From NCBI RefSeq assembly GCF_001895925.1, contig NZ_MPPI01000014.1:62001-126000 (forward strand): DNA of 64,000 nt, in the 5' to 3' direction. Below the pieces are notes generated by a model. That model was not told the DNA's origin. It worked only from the letters and a program-made list of their open reading frames with translations, and did not search any database. This document shows, piece after piece, positions 29,003-37,406 of the stretch. Numbering within the stretch: the stretch's first letter is position 1; every line of letters starts with the position of its first letter. This stretch comes from Phormidesmis priestleyi ULC007 (GTDB taxonomy: Bacteria > Cyanobacteriota > Cyanobacteriia > Leptolyngbyales > Leptolyngbyaceae). The position numbers were made by a program, and so were the translations under genes.

Positions 29003-29082
29003 CCCCTAAATCCCCCAAAATGGGGGACTTTGAATCGGAGGTTTGGGCTTAAAGTCCCCCAGAATGGGGGATTTAGGGGGCT
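29003..29082. repeat. CCCCCTAAATCCCCC nested inverted repeat (intact copy)
   Basis: Left arm GCCCCCTAAATCCCCCAAAA with TGGGGGACTTT, right arm AAAGTCCCCCAGAATGGGGG and ATTTAGGGGGC, around a short spacer. The long arms could form a cruciform or a strong RNA hairpin. It lies upstream of both the clpP and DUF255 genes. Related copies are at 20938-21025 and 31314-31384. Confidence 0.82.
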
Positions 29083-29193
29083 GAAAGGACTAGAACGCAG
29101 CAACAAAGACTTGTGTGTACATAGTAGCCCTTGAAAGAGAGTGCCTTAACTAATCCGCGATAAACTCATCGTCATAGAGTTTTAGTCGCTGCC

Positions 29194-31269
29194 ATGACGA
29201 ATCGCCTTGCCCAAGCCCAGAGTCTCTACCTTCGCAAACACGCCGAAAACCCGATCGAGTGGTGGACTTGGTGTGATGAAGCGCTAGAAACGGCGAGGCG
29301 AAATGATAAACCGATTTTTCTTTCGGTTGGTTATTCTAGCTGTCACTGGTGCACTGTCATGGAAGGCGAGGCGTTTTCAGATCCGACGATCGCCGAGTAT
29401 ATGAATGCCAACTTTTTGCCGATCAAGGTCGATCGAGAAGAACGTCCCGACCTGGACAGCATTTATATGCAAGCGCTGCAAATGATGGTGGGTCAAGGAG
29501 GCTGGCCGCTTAACATCTTTCTCGCACCCGACGATTTGGTGCCCTTTTACGGCGGGACTTATTTTCCGGTAGACCCTCGCTATGGGCGACCTGGCTTCTT
29601 GCAGGTGCTTCAAGCCATCCGTCACTACTACGATTCTGAAAAAGGCAAACTCGATGGCATCAAAGCCGAAATTCTGAATAATCTACAAAATTCTGTGGCG
29701 CTGCAACCTGCTTCAGACTTGGGCGCAGGTCTACTAAAAGAGGGCTTAGAATCGAGCGCCGGGGTTCTCTCCTCAAAAGCACCCGGACCCAGTTTTCCGA
29801 TGATTCCCTACTCAGAAGCAGCGCTGCGGATGGTTCGATTTAATGGGGAATCACGCTACGACGCGAGAGAATTGACCACTCAACGCGGCTTAGATTTAGC
29901 GCTTGGCGGAATTTTTGACCATGTAGGCGGCGGCTTTCATCGCTACACGGTTGACCCGACTTGGACGGTGCCTCACTTTGAGAAAATGCTCTACGACAAT
30001 GGGCAGATTGTGGAGTATCTCGCGAATCTGTGGGGAATGGGAGTTGAGGAGCCAGCTTTTGAGCGATCGATATCCCTGACCGTGCAGTGGCTCAAACGCG
30101 AAATGACGGCCCCTCAAGGCTATTTTTACGCGGCTCAAGATGCGGATAGTTTCACCACTTCTGACGAGGCAGAACCCGAAGAAGGCGCGTTTTATGTGTG
30201 GAGTTTTGACGAGCTTCAGACCGCACTCTCTGTTGAAGAATTGACTGAACTAAGTGGACAATTCACCGTCACCGAAAAAGGGAATTTTGAAAGGCTAAAC
30301 GTTCTTCAGCGTCGGCATTCTGGCAAACTTTCGGATTGCGTGGAAGGGGCGATCGCTAAACTATTTCTGCTCCGCTATGGTGCCTCTGCGGATGAGTTAA
30401 CTACTTTTCCCCCCGCTCGAAACAATCAAGAAGCTAAAACGACTGCTTGGTCAGGTCGCATTCCAGCGGTGACTGATACTAAAATGATCGTCGCCTGGAA
30501 TAGCCTGATGATTTCTGGCTTGGCGCGATCGTATGCCGTGTTTCGAGAATTGGAGTATTTGGAATTGGCGAGTCAAGCAGCCGATTTTATCTTGCAAAAT
30601 CAGTGGATTGATGGACGCTTTCATCGCGTGAATTATGAAGGTAATGTAGAAGTGTTGGCACAATCTGAAGACTATGCGCTGTTCATCAAAGCGTTGTTGG
30701 ATTTGCATCAAGTGACTCGCAGCATCCGACCAGCCGCACCCGAAAATCAAACCGACTGGTTAGAGCAAGCAATTCGAGTTCAAGCAGAGTTTGACGAGTT
30801 TCTGTGGAGTATCGAAATGGGCGGCTATTACAACACTGCCAAGGATGCGAGTCGAGATTTATTGGTGCGAGAGCGGAGTTATGTCGATAATGCGACTCCT
30901 GCGGCAAATGGGGTGGCGATCGCCAATCTTGTCCGTTTTGCCCTGCTCACTAAAGATCTCGATTACTTCGACAAAGCTGAACAAACGTTGCAGGCATTTG
31001 GCAGCATTATGCAGGAGTCGCCCACAGCTTGTCCTAGTTTATTTGTGGCGTTAGATTGGCTTCGCAACTGCACGTTAGTGCGATCGAGCGCTGATCAGAT
31101 TGCTTTACTAGAAACTCAATACCTACCGACTGCCGTTTTTGCACTAGAGGCGAACTTGCCTGAAGGAGTCGTCGGTTTGGTCTGTCAGGCGCTCAGTTGC
31201 AAAGATCCTGCGCGGAGCTTGGAGCATTTACGATCGCAGTTAAAGCAGAGTTTAGTTAGGCAACAATAG
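29194..31269 (+). CDS. DUF255/YyaL-family thioredoxin-fold protein
   Basis: A 691-residue protein of the YyaL/spermatogenesis-associated-20 family. The N-terminal thioredoxin-like domain has the active CxxC motif in SSCHWCTVMEGEAF (Cys50, Cys53) plus NFLPIKVDREERPDLD and GGWPLNIFLAPD. The remainder is an (alpha/alpha)6 glycosidase-like barrel (GGGFHRYTVDPTWTVPHFEK, YVDNATPAANGVAIANLVR). The biochemical role is not settled. The stop codon TAG is the first three bases of a MITE-like element (31267-31410), so the natural C-terminus may have been changed. Confidence 0.88.
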   Translation: MTNRLAQAQSLYLRKHAENPIEWWTWCDEALETARRNDKPIFLSVGYSSCHWCTVMEGEAFSDPTIAEYMNANFLPIKVDREERPDLDSIYMQALQMMVGQGGWPLNIFLAPDDLVPFYGGTYFPVDPRYGRPGFLQVLQAIRHYYDSEKGKLDGIKAEILNNLQNSVALQPASDLGAGLLKEGLESSAGVLSSKAPGPSFPMIPYSEAALRMVRFNGESRYDARELTTQRGLDLALGGIFDHVGGGFHRYTVDPTWTVPHFEKMLYDNGQIVEYLANLWGMGVEEPAFERSISLTVQWLKREMTAPQGYFYAAQDADSFTTSDEAEPEEGAFYVWSFDELQTALSVEELTELSGQFTVTEKGNFERLNVLQRRHSGKLSDCVEGAIAKLFLLRYGASADELTTFPPARNNQEAKTTAWSGRIPAVTDTKMIVAWNSLMISGLARSYAVFRELEYLELASQAADFILQNQWIDGRFHRVNYEGNVEVLAQSEDYALFIKALLDLHQVTRSIRPAAPENQTDWLEQAIRVQAEFDEFLWSIEMGGYYNTAKDASRDLLVRERSYVDNATPAANGVAIANLVRFALLTKDLDYFDKAEQTLQAFGSIMQESPTACPSLFVALDWLRNCTLVRSSADQIALLETQYLPTAVFALEANLPEGVVGLVCQALSCKDPARSLEHLRSQLKQSLVRQQ

Positions 31270-31410
31270 ACCTCCTGCATGAATAAAATTCTCGACGTAA
31301 ACCATCCTGCGATCTCGCCCCCTAACCCCCAATTCTGGGGGAACCGGAGTTCAAAGTCCCCCAGAATTGGGGGATTTAGGGGGCGTTCCCGGATTTGTGC
31401 AGGAGGTCTA
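31267..31410. mobile_element. MITE-like element with 13-bp terminal inverted repeats
   Basis: TAGACCTCCTGCA (31267-31279) and its exact reverse complement TGCAGGAGGTCTA (31398-31410) enclose 118 bases that contain the nested CCCCCTAA.. inverted repeat at 31314-31384. No coding capacity. The left end supplies the stop codon of the DUF255 gene. No clear target duplication is visible. Confidence 0.72.
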
Positions 31411-31507
31411 ATAAAACTCTAATTCCTTGCCAGGAGTGATATCTTTTGTGGATAGATTTCACTCAGAGTGTAGTCAGAACATCTGATCTACACTCTACAA
31501 TCAAGGC

Positions 31508-34267
31508 ATGGAAATTCTCTCGGTTAGCCTCAAAAACTTCAAATCTCACAGCGATCGCCACTTCCCGTTTCAACCGGGCACCAACGCTATCTGTGGTGAA
31601 AATGGTGCCGGAAAGACGAGCATTTTAGAAGCGATCGCGTGGGTGCTTTTTGACCACAAAGGCGACTATAAAGTCGAAGATTTGATTCGTAACGGGACGG
31701 CGAGTGCCCAGGCAACAGTTGTATTCATCTCCAGCCACGACCAGCGAACCTACAAGATTCAGCGCTGCACTCGATTGGGCTACACGATTTTTGACCCTCA
31801 GCTTGGAGAAAAGCTCGCCTACACCCGCATTCGAGAAGAAGTGTTGCCCTGGCTAAGACAACATTTGGGCGTGGCATCGGGGACTGATTTAGCCAAACTG
31901 TTTTCTAATACGATCGGAGTTCCTCAAGGCACATTCACCGCTGATTTTTTGCAAACTGCCGAAAGACGTAAGCCGATTTTTGACGCGATTCTCAAAGTCG
32001 AAGAATATCGTCAGGCAAACCAGCAAATGCTGACGTTAGAAAAATATGCGAAATCTGAGTCAGAGAGTTTAGAACGCACGATCGCTCACTACGACGAAGC
32101 GCTTGAGGAGTGGGAAATCATCACCGATAAACAGCAAACCATTCGCCAAGAAATTGCAGAACTCAACGCTGAACTCGCTCAGTGTCAGCAGCGCTTTAAC
32201 GAACTGCAAGCCGAGCAAGCCCAACTCAGCACCCAAGCCGCACAGATGCAGCAGTTGACCCGTGAGTTAGAGAAATTATCGGCTCAAATTCAGTCTAAAA
32301 AACTAGAGGTCGATCGCCTGACGCTAGAGTTTCAACAAGCCGAACAATCCGTTGAGATTTGCACGACTCATCGCACAAGTTATCAAACCTTTTTGCAAAC
32401 CGAAACAACGCTACAGGAGTTAGAGAAAAATCGCGGGACGCAACAGTCTTTAATGCAACAGCGTCAAGGATTGGTAAAACAGGAAAGCGATCGTCAAACT
32501 AAATTCGCCACCATCACTCAGCAATTAGAACGACGATCGCAGATAGAAACAGAAATTCAACGCCTTGAGCCTTTAATTCAACATCAAATTAAATTAGACC
32601 AGCAGCAGCAAGAACTTAATCAACAGCTTCAAACCTGTCATAGCTGGCGACAAACGATTAGCCGCGATCAAAAACGGCTGGCTCAACTCGAAGCGCGTCG
32701 CAAACAGCTAGGGCAAGAAATCGAAGATCTAGAGGCATTTGGCGCGATCGTTCAAAAGATTCCCCAACTCGAAGCACAGCAGCAGCGCTATCAGCAACAA
32801 CTCAGCCGCATTGATGCTGCGACTCAGTTTGAGGCTGACCTGCGGCAGATTGTCACCCAGGCTCAAACCCGCGAAGGCATCTACTCTCATCACCTCCAAT
32901 CCGCCACCGTCAGGCTCAAAGAGCTTCAGCAAGCGGCTCCAATGTGGGCACCTCACTTGACCGAAGTATTGGCAACTTTGGGCAGCGGAGCCAAACTGCA
33001 AGGTCAACTAATGACTGACCTGCAAGGCATTTTAGAAGATTTATCTGAGCAACTGCTTGCCGATCGCTTAAAGCAACACCTCCAACAAGTTCAAACCCAA
33101 CTGCAAACGGCACGTCAACAGCAAATCCAGTTCCTTAACCTCGATACTAAGCTAGATGCCGAAGAAGCCTTAGCTGCCGAAATTGAAGAAGTGCGATCGC
33201 AGATTCTTAACGGTCAAACCCAACTCACCCACGAGCCAGAATTAAAGCAACAACTAGCGCACCTCAACGAGCAACTTCAAGACCTGAATGATCCCCGTGG
33301 AAAAACTCGGTTATTACAGCAAGAATTGCAGCAGCAGACAAATTTAGAGGTTCAGCAACGCAAACTTCAAAGTGCTTTATTAGAGATTCAGAACGCAATC
33401 GCCCAAGTCGATACCCAACTCGCAGACTTTGCGAATCTTGCCGAACAGATTCGTGAACAGCAAATCTTACGTGACGAACATCGTCCCAGCTATCAGCTTT
33501 ATCTAGAACATCAGCAGTCTGCAAACAGCTATCGAGGTCGAAAACAGCAGCTAGAAGAAGTGATCGAGCAGACGCAAGCACACCAGGAACGCAGCACAGA
33601 GCTTGTCACACAGCAGGCGCAGTTAGCAGAGACGTTTGACCCAGTGCGAGTGGCGATCGTGCAAACTGCCTATCAAGAAGCGAGAGACAAGCAAACTCAA
33701 CTCACTGCCCAACTGCCCGAAAAAGTCAAACGCCTTGAGGAATACGAAGTCCAGATCTCAAAACTGCAAGCGATCCAAGAAAAGCGAGATCACGCCCAAA
33801 CGGAAGCAAAACGCAAACAGAAAGTCGAACGCTTCATCAAATTTGCGCGCAAGGCGTACAAAGATGCCGGGCCGCGCATTACCGAACGCTATGTACAAAA
33901 CATCTCTCGCGAGGCAGATAAGCTATTTCGAGAATTGCTCAACCGTCCAAATGTGGCGCTAGAGTGGACGCGAGACTATGAGATTGTCGTGCAAGAAGGA
34001 GCACATCCTCGCCGTTTGATCAATCTTTCTGGCGGTGAACAAATGTGTGCGGCGTTGGCGGTTCGGCTGGCGTTGCTCAAGGTGCTGGCGGATATCAATA
34101 TTGCTTTCTTTGATGAGCCAACCACCAATATGGATAAAGCTAGACGAGAGAGTTTAGCCGAAGCGATCGCCAACATCAAAACCTTCCGTCAGCTATTTGT
34201 GATCAGCCACGATGATACCTTCGAGAAAGTCACCGAAAATGTCATTCTAGTCGAACGCGAACTTTAG
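31508..34267 (+). CDS. SbcC/Rad50-like SMC-family ATPase
   Basis: A 919-residue ABC ATPase. The N-terminal Walker A is CGENGAGKTSILEAIAW (GENGAGKT 30-37), with the Q-loop FSNTIGVPQGTF. A glutamine-rich antiparallel coiled coil covers about 200-730, and the C-terminal lobe has signature LSGGEQMCAALAVRLAL and Walker B IAFFDEPTTNMD plus VISHDDTFEKVTENVI. It probably tethers DNA ends in double-strand break repair. No CxxC zinc hook exists: the six cysteines seen are isolated. An SbcD/Mre11 partner gene is not adjacent. The start is an ATG at 31508. Confidence 0.88.
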   Translation: MEILSVSLKNFKSHSDRHFPFQPGTNAICGENGAGKTSILEAIAWVLFDHKGDYKVEDLIRNGTASAQATVVFISSHDQRTYKIQRCTRLGYTIFDPQLGEKLAYTRIREEVLPWLRQHLGVASGTDLAKLFSNTIGVPQGTFTADFLQTAERRKPIFDAILKVEEYRQANQQMLTLEKYAKSESESLERTIAHYDEALEEWEIITDKQQTIRQEIAELNAELAQCQQRFNELQAEQAQLSTQAAQMQQLTRELEKLSAQIQSKKLEVDRLTLEFQQAEQSVEICTTHRTSYQTFLQTETTLQELEKNRGTQQSLMQQRQGLVKQESDRQTKFATITQQLERRSQIETEIQRLEPLIQHQIKLDQQQQELNQQLQTCHSWRQTISRDQKRLAQLEARRKQLGQEIEDLEAFGAIVQKIPQLEAQQQRYQQQLSRIDAATQFEADLRQIVTQAQTREGIYSHHLQSATVRLKELQQAAPMWAPHLTEVLATLGSGAKLQGQLMTDLQGILEDLSEQLLADRLKQHLQQVQTQLQTARQQQIQFLNLDTKLDAEEALAAEIEEVRSQILNGQTQLTHEPELKQQLAHLNEQLQDLNDPRGKTRLLQQELQQQTNLEVQQRKLQSALLEIQNAIAQVDTQLADFANLAEQIREQQILRDEHRPSYQLYLEHQQSANSYRGRKQQLEEVIEQTQAHQERSTELVTQQAQLAETFDPVRVAIVQTAYQEARDKQTQLTAQLPEKVKRLEEYEVQISKLQAIQEKRDHAQTEAKRKQKVERFIKFARKAYKDAGPRITERYVQNISREADKLFRELLNRPNVALEWTRDYEIVVQEGAHPRRLINLSGGEQMCAALAVRLALLKVLADINIAFFDEPTTNMDKARRESLAEAIANIKTFRQLFVISHDDTFEKVTENVILVEREL

Positions 34268-34508
34268 AGTAGGTTTCGGAGGATTGTAAATTCAGTCGGA
34301 CTCGTTACCCCGGAAGCCCACCCGGAACTCAAGTTCCGGGCTGATAGTGGAAGTCCATTGAAATGGACTAAAACTCTGATTCAGCGCTCTTCAGAGCACT
34401 TTTGCTATGAGCCGGAAATTTATTTCCTGGTGGACTGAACCGAAGCGATATGACACAAAATATCGGACATACTCAGCCTCAAAGAGTAGGTTTCAGTCTG
34501 ACGTTTGG
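34268..34508. repeat. Hairpin-cluster repeat flanked by 12-bp direct repeats
   Basis: AGAGTAGGTTTC occurs at 34266-34277 and again at 34483-34494. Between them are consecutive small palindromes: CCCGGAACTCAAGTTCCGGG, GTCCATTGAAATGGAC and a GAGCGCTCTTC-type stem. Similar strings of short hairpins are dispersed in cyanobacterial genomes. No coding sense. The direct repeats may be a target duplication of an old insertion. Confidence 0.6.
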
Positions 34509-35057
34509 TTATTTCCAGACGCGTTGCTGATAGTTTTGCTTGCAGACATCGAGAATGCGTCGATCGTTCTCACTCAGCGTGGTCAATGGCTCAAATCCTT
34601 CTAAACTGATCTGCTTCAATGCAGGATTTCCGCGAGTGGCAACTGAGGCAGTTCTCTCCAGGGCGATCGCGTAAGGATTTTCTGATTTGTCGTAACTGTC
34701 AACCACTGTTAGAGCAACGCGATCGGGCTGAAACGTTCCATAGGCACAATCAAACGAAGAACGGGGCATAAACAAAGCGCCGACTACATTTCCTTGACGC
34801 ACCTCAAAGACAAAATAAGCTTTCCCGATCTGATTGGGCTGGCTAGACTGTCCGTAAAGATAGACCCCATCTACCAGCGGGGAGGAATTGACCGCCGTGC
34901 TAGCTGGCTTTTGAGGAGTGGCTTGAGCGCTAGACGCGAGTGTGGGTAGCCCGATCGATAGCAGCCCGACCATAAATGACGCACCTGCAACGAGCCGAGT
35001 TAGATTTTTTAGAGGTGCAACGGTTGAAGAAAATAAAGGAGAAAATTGCGGCTTCAT
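34509..35057 (-). CDS. Secreted conserved hypothetical protein
   Basis: A 182-residue exported protein. After a basic start comes a hydrophobic signal (LVAGASFMVGLLSIGLPTLA) and probable cleavage after ASSAQA. The mature part has GVYLYGQSSQPNQIGKAYFV, FEVRQGNVVGALFMPRSSFDC and two cysteines (in SFDCAYG and LDVCKQNY) that could form a disulphide. I do not recognise a domain. It stands alone. Confidence 0.68.
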   Translation of the reverse strand: MKPQFSPLFSSTVAPLKNLTRLVAGASFMVGLLSIGLPTLASSAQATPQKPASTAVNSSPLVDGVYLYGQSSQPNQIGKAYFVFEVRQGNVVGALFMPRSSFDCAYGTFQPDRVALTVVDSYDKSENPYAIALERTASVATRGNPALKQISLEGFEPLTTLSENDRRILDVCKQNYQQRVWK

Positions 35058-35544
35058 CGGTGTGCCCTCACATTAAACTTATGTAAATTTATTGAAAACG
35101 ATCCTGGGATCGTAAAATAACCAGCGAATGACTAGAAGAGAAGTTGCTCACTTTAGAGAAATTACAAATTTCTTCAGTGCTTCACTCAGTCAGCAGATAT
35201 AGGTCAGTTTGAGAGCGCTACTGCAAAGCCCAAGTGCGAAGGGGAATTGCCTGGGACAGTAGTGAACTTTTCCTTATGACTTATCAAATCATCTTGTCAG
35301 ATTTGTTTCACTGCCCTCGGTGCCAGTGAACATACTGACCACTGTTAGACGGCTTTAACTCAGCTTGATAAATCGCTGAAATATTTACCAGAACTTAACA
35401 GAGACTTTGATTTGCGTAATACTTATTTTTAAGCTAGCACACAGAAAGCACCCAACAAATCACTTGCCTTAAATAGTAATAAGAAGTTAACGTCTGCACA
35501 TCTATTCATTGGTAGATACGGATGGAAGCTGCCACTTATGCACA
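35058..35544. other. Intergenic region
   Basis: An AT-rich gap of about 490 bases with no gene, repeat or RNA motif I can support. The promoter of the secreted protein gene should lie at its left end. Confidence 0.4.
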
Positions 35545-35576
35545 TTAAAAATGGGGAAGCTCGATCGAACTTCCCC
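35545..35576 (-). terminator. Rho-independent terminator of the sigma factor gene
   Basis: On the minus strand GGGGAAG pairs with CTTCCCC around GTTCGATCGAGC-like loop sequence, followed by ATTTTTAA. It lies 50 bases after the sigma factor stop codon. Confidence 0.8.
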
Positions 35577-35625
35577 CCTCAATTAAGCATAACTAAAACC
35601 TGTATCGAATAGAACGATCGGTCAA

Positions 35626-36609
35626 CTAGCTAGCGATATACTCTCGCACATTCGCTTTGCGACGACGCAGGTGATCGAGCGCTTGCCGCTCTAGCTGACG
35701 TACCCGCTCACGACTGAGGTTAAGCCGTTCGCCCACTTTTGCAAGGGATAGCTCATAGCCGTCATCTAACCCATAGCGCAAGGTTAAGACTTCTCGCTGC
35801 TGAGGCGTTAGCTCGGTCAAAAGCGTGTTCAGGTCATTTCGCAGCGACTCTTGAGTCATATAGCTTTCAGGCGAAGGCCCGTCATCTTCAAGCAGGTCTT
35901 GCAGCTCGGTGTCTTGATTGTCACCGACGCGCAAATCAAGAGAGACAGGCTGACGAGACAAGATCAAAAACTCACGAATCTGCTCTGGCTCAAGCTCAAG
36001 CTCTAGAGCGATCTCAGTTGCCGACGGGCTGCGACCTAGCTTTTGAGATAGCTCACGCTGCACCCGCTTGATCTTGTTCAGCTTTTCGGTGATGTGAATC
36101 GGCAGACGAATCGTGCGGGCTTGTTGAGCGATCGCACGAGTGATCGCTTGACGAATCCACCAGTAGGCGTAGGTCGAAAACTTATAGCCGCGAGTCGGGT
36201 CAAACTTTTCAACGCCGCGCTCTAAACCCAGAGATCCTTCTTGAATCAGATCTAAAAACTCAAGATTGCGCTTCTGGTATTTTTTAGCGATCGACACCAC
36301 CAGCCGCAAATTGGCTTCGATCATCTTTTGCTTGGCACGACGACCCCGATGCAGAATGCTGGTCAACTCGGCTTCGCTGATCTCAACGTGATCAGCAAGC
36401 TCTTGAGGAGTTGGCTCGTGGTCTAGCTTTTTGGCAAGAGCGTCCTTTTTCTCCTGCAACGTCATCATTTGCTGCACTTGCTTGCCCAAAACGATCTCTT
36501 GCTCATGGGTCAGCATGGGCACACGACCAATTTCGTGCAAGTAAGTCCGCACCATATCTGCCGTGAAGGGGGACTTAGTAGTCTTTTCTTTAGAGTTGGC
36601 AGTAGCCAT
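35626..36609 (-). CDS. Group-2 RNA polymerase sigma-70 factor
   Basis: A 327-residue sigma factor. Region 1.2 is [19 protein letters not shown]. Region 2 has [33 protein letters not shown] and [20 protein letters not shown] (core and -10 binding). Region 3 is [20 protein letters not shown]. Region 4 has [15 protein letters not shown] and [20 protein letters not shown] (-35 helix-turn-helix). It is too short for the principal SigA and resembles group-2 sigmas such as SigB/SigD, which handle stress, light and nutrient shifts. ATG 36609 has GGAG upstream; an ATG at 36648 is less likely. Confidence 0.92.
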   Translation of the reverse strand: MATANSKEKTTKSPFTADMVRTYLHEIGRVPMLTHEQEIVLGKQVQQMMTLQEKKDALAKKLDHEPTPQELADHVEISEAELTSILHRGRRAKQKMIEANLRLVVSIAKKYQKRNLEFLDLIQEGSLGLERGVEKFDPTRGYKFSTYAYWWIRQAITRAIAQQARTIRLPIHITEKLNKIKRVQRELSQKLGRSPSATEIALELELEPEQIREFLILSRQPVSLDLRVGDNQDTELQDLLEDDGPSPESYMTQESLRNDLNTLLTELTPQQREVLTLRYGLDDGYELSLAKVGERLNLSRERVRQLERQALDHLRRRKANVREYIAS

Positions 36610-37406
36610 GGTTGCAGTGAACTCCGTGAATAAAAATCTGTGGGGCAAGGCAGTGGAAACTTGAAGAGGGTGCCCTAGCTCACTTACGCAGGTTAGCTAG
36701 GGTGGAAAAAACTTTCATCTCTCGATGTATGGATACAGAGGCGTTGAGAGAGCGATCAAAGAATGACACTTGATGAAGAGATCAGGTGAACGATCAAACC
36801 GAAGGGTTGGGGGCTGTGACAATCAATGAGGGGAGAATCGCTTACTTGAAGTCAGTCCGAGTTCGATTTCTACATGTTATTACAAATAATGTCTAGAGTA
36901 AAGGGGAAAACCGTCCTTCAATTGGGTGAGTTTTGAGAGATTCGCTTCAGGAACTCTTCTAAACCTGCTCCAAGTCGGACGCAGGTCAGATAGTGAGTGG
37001 GCAAACACTGGGCTAATTCATCTATAATGCCTGATCAACCACAGATTTAATAGTGTAATAAATTGAGGATAACCGAACCTTTTTGGGCTATGAAGTGAGG
37101 AAGACTGAACAAATTATGAAAAAATCATGAAATGCTCTTTAAGCTTTACCCATTAAGAGTTTTATCAACTTTGTTAGGATGCGAAAGGTATTAAAATCAG
37201 TTTGGCTACGTTCTCCTATACGAATAGTTTTAGTAGAGATACAAGAGAGATATGACAGAAGTGTGTCGTTCAGTTAAAGAGTCAATTACTAAAGGGCTTG
37301 TGCAAAGAATACCGCTGAAAACTAATCAATTGTTAAGCAGCGCGGACATTGCTGAGTTGCTGATTGAATGAATCCTACAGTTCGTAGCAAGACAGGGTGA
37401 GTTGTC
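36610..37406. other. Long intergenic region upstream of the sigma factor
   Basis: About 800 bases that must contain the sigma gene's promoter, possibly several, as is common for group-2 sigmas. A 39-codon open frame at 37252-37371 (MTEVCRSVKESITKGLVQ) has only a weak AGAGAG close to its ATG; it may be a small protein but I cannot support it. No repeat or known RNA seen. Confidence 0.4.

Noticed and set aside
28987-29090. CRISPR-like repeat
   Set aside because: The repeats are inverted arms of one palindrome, with no spaced direct repeats or cas genes.
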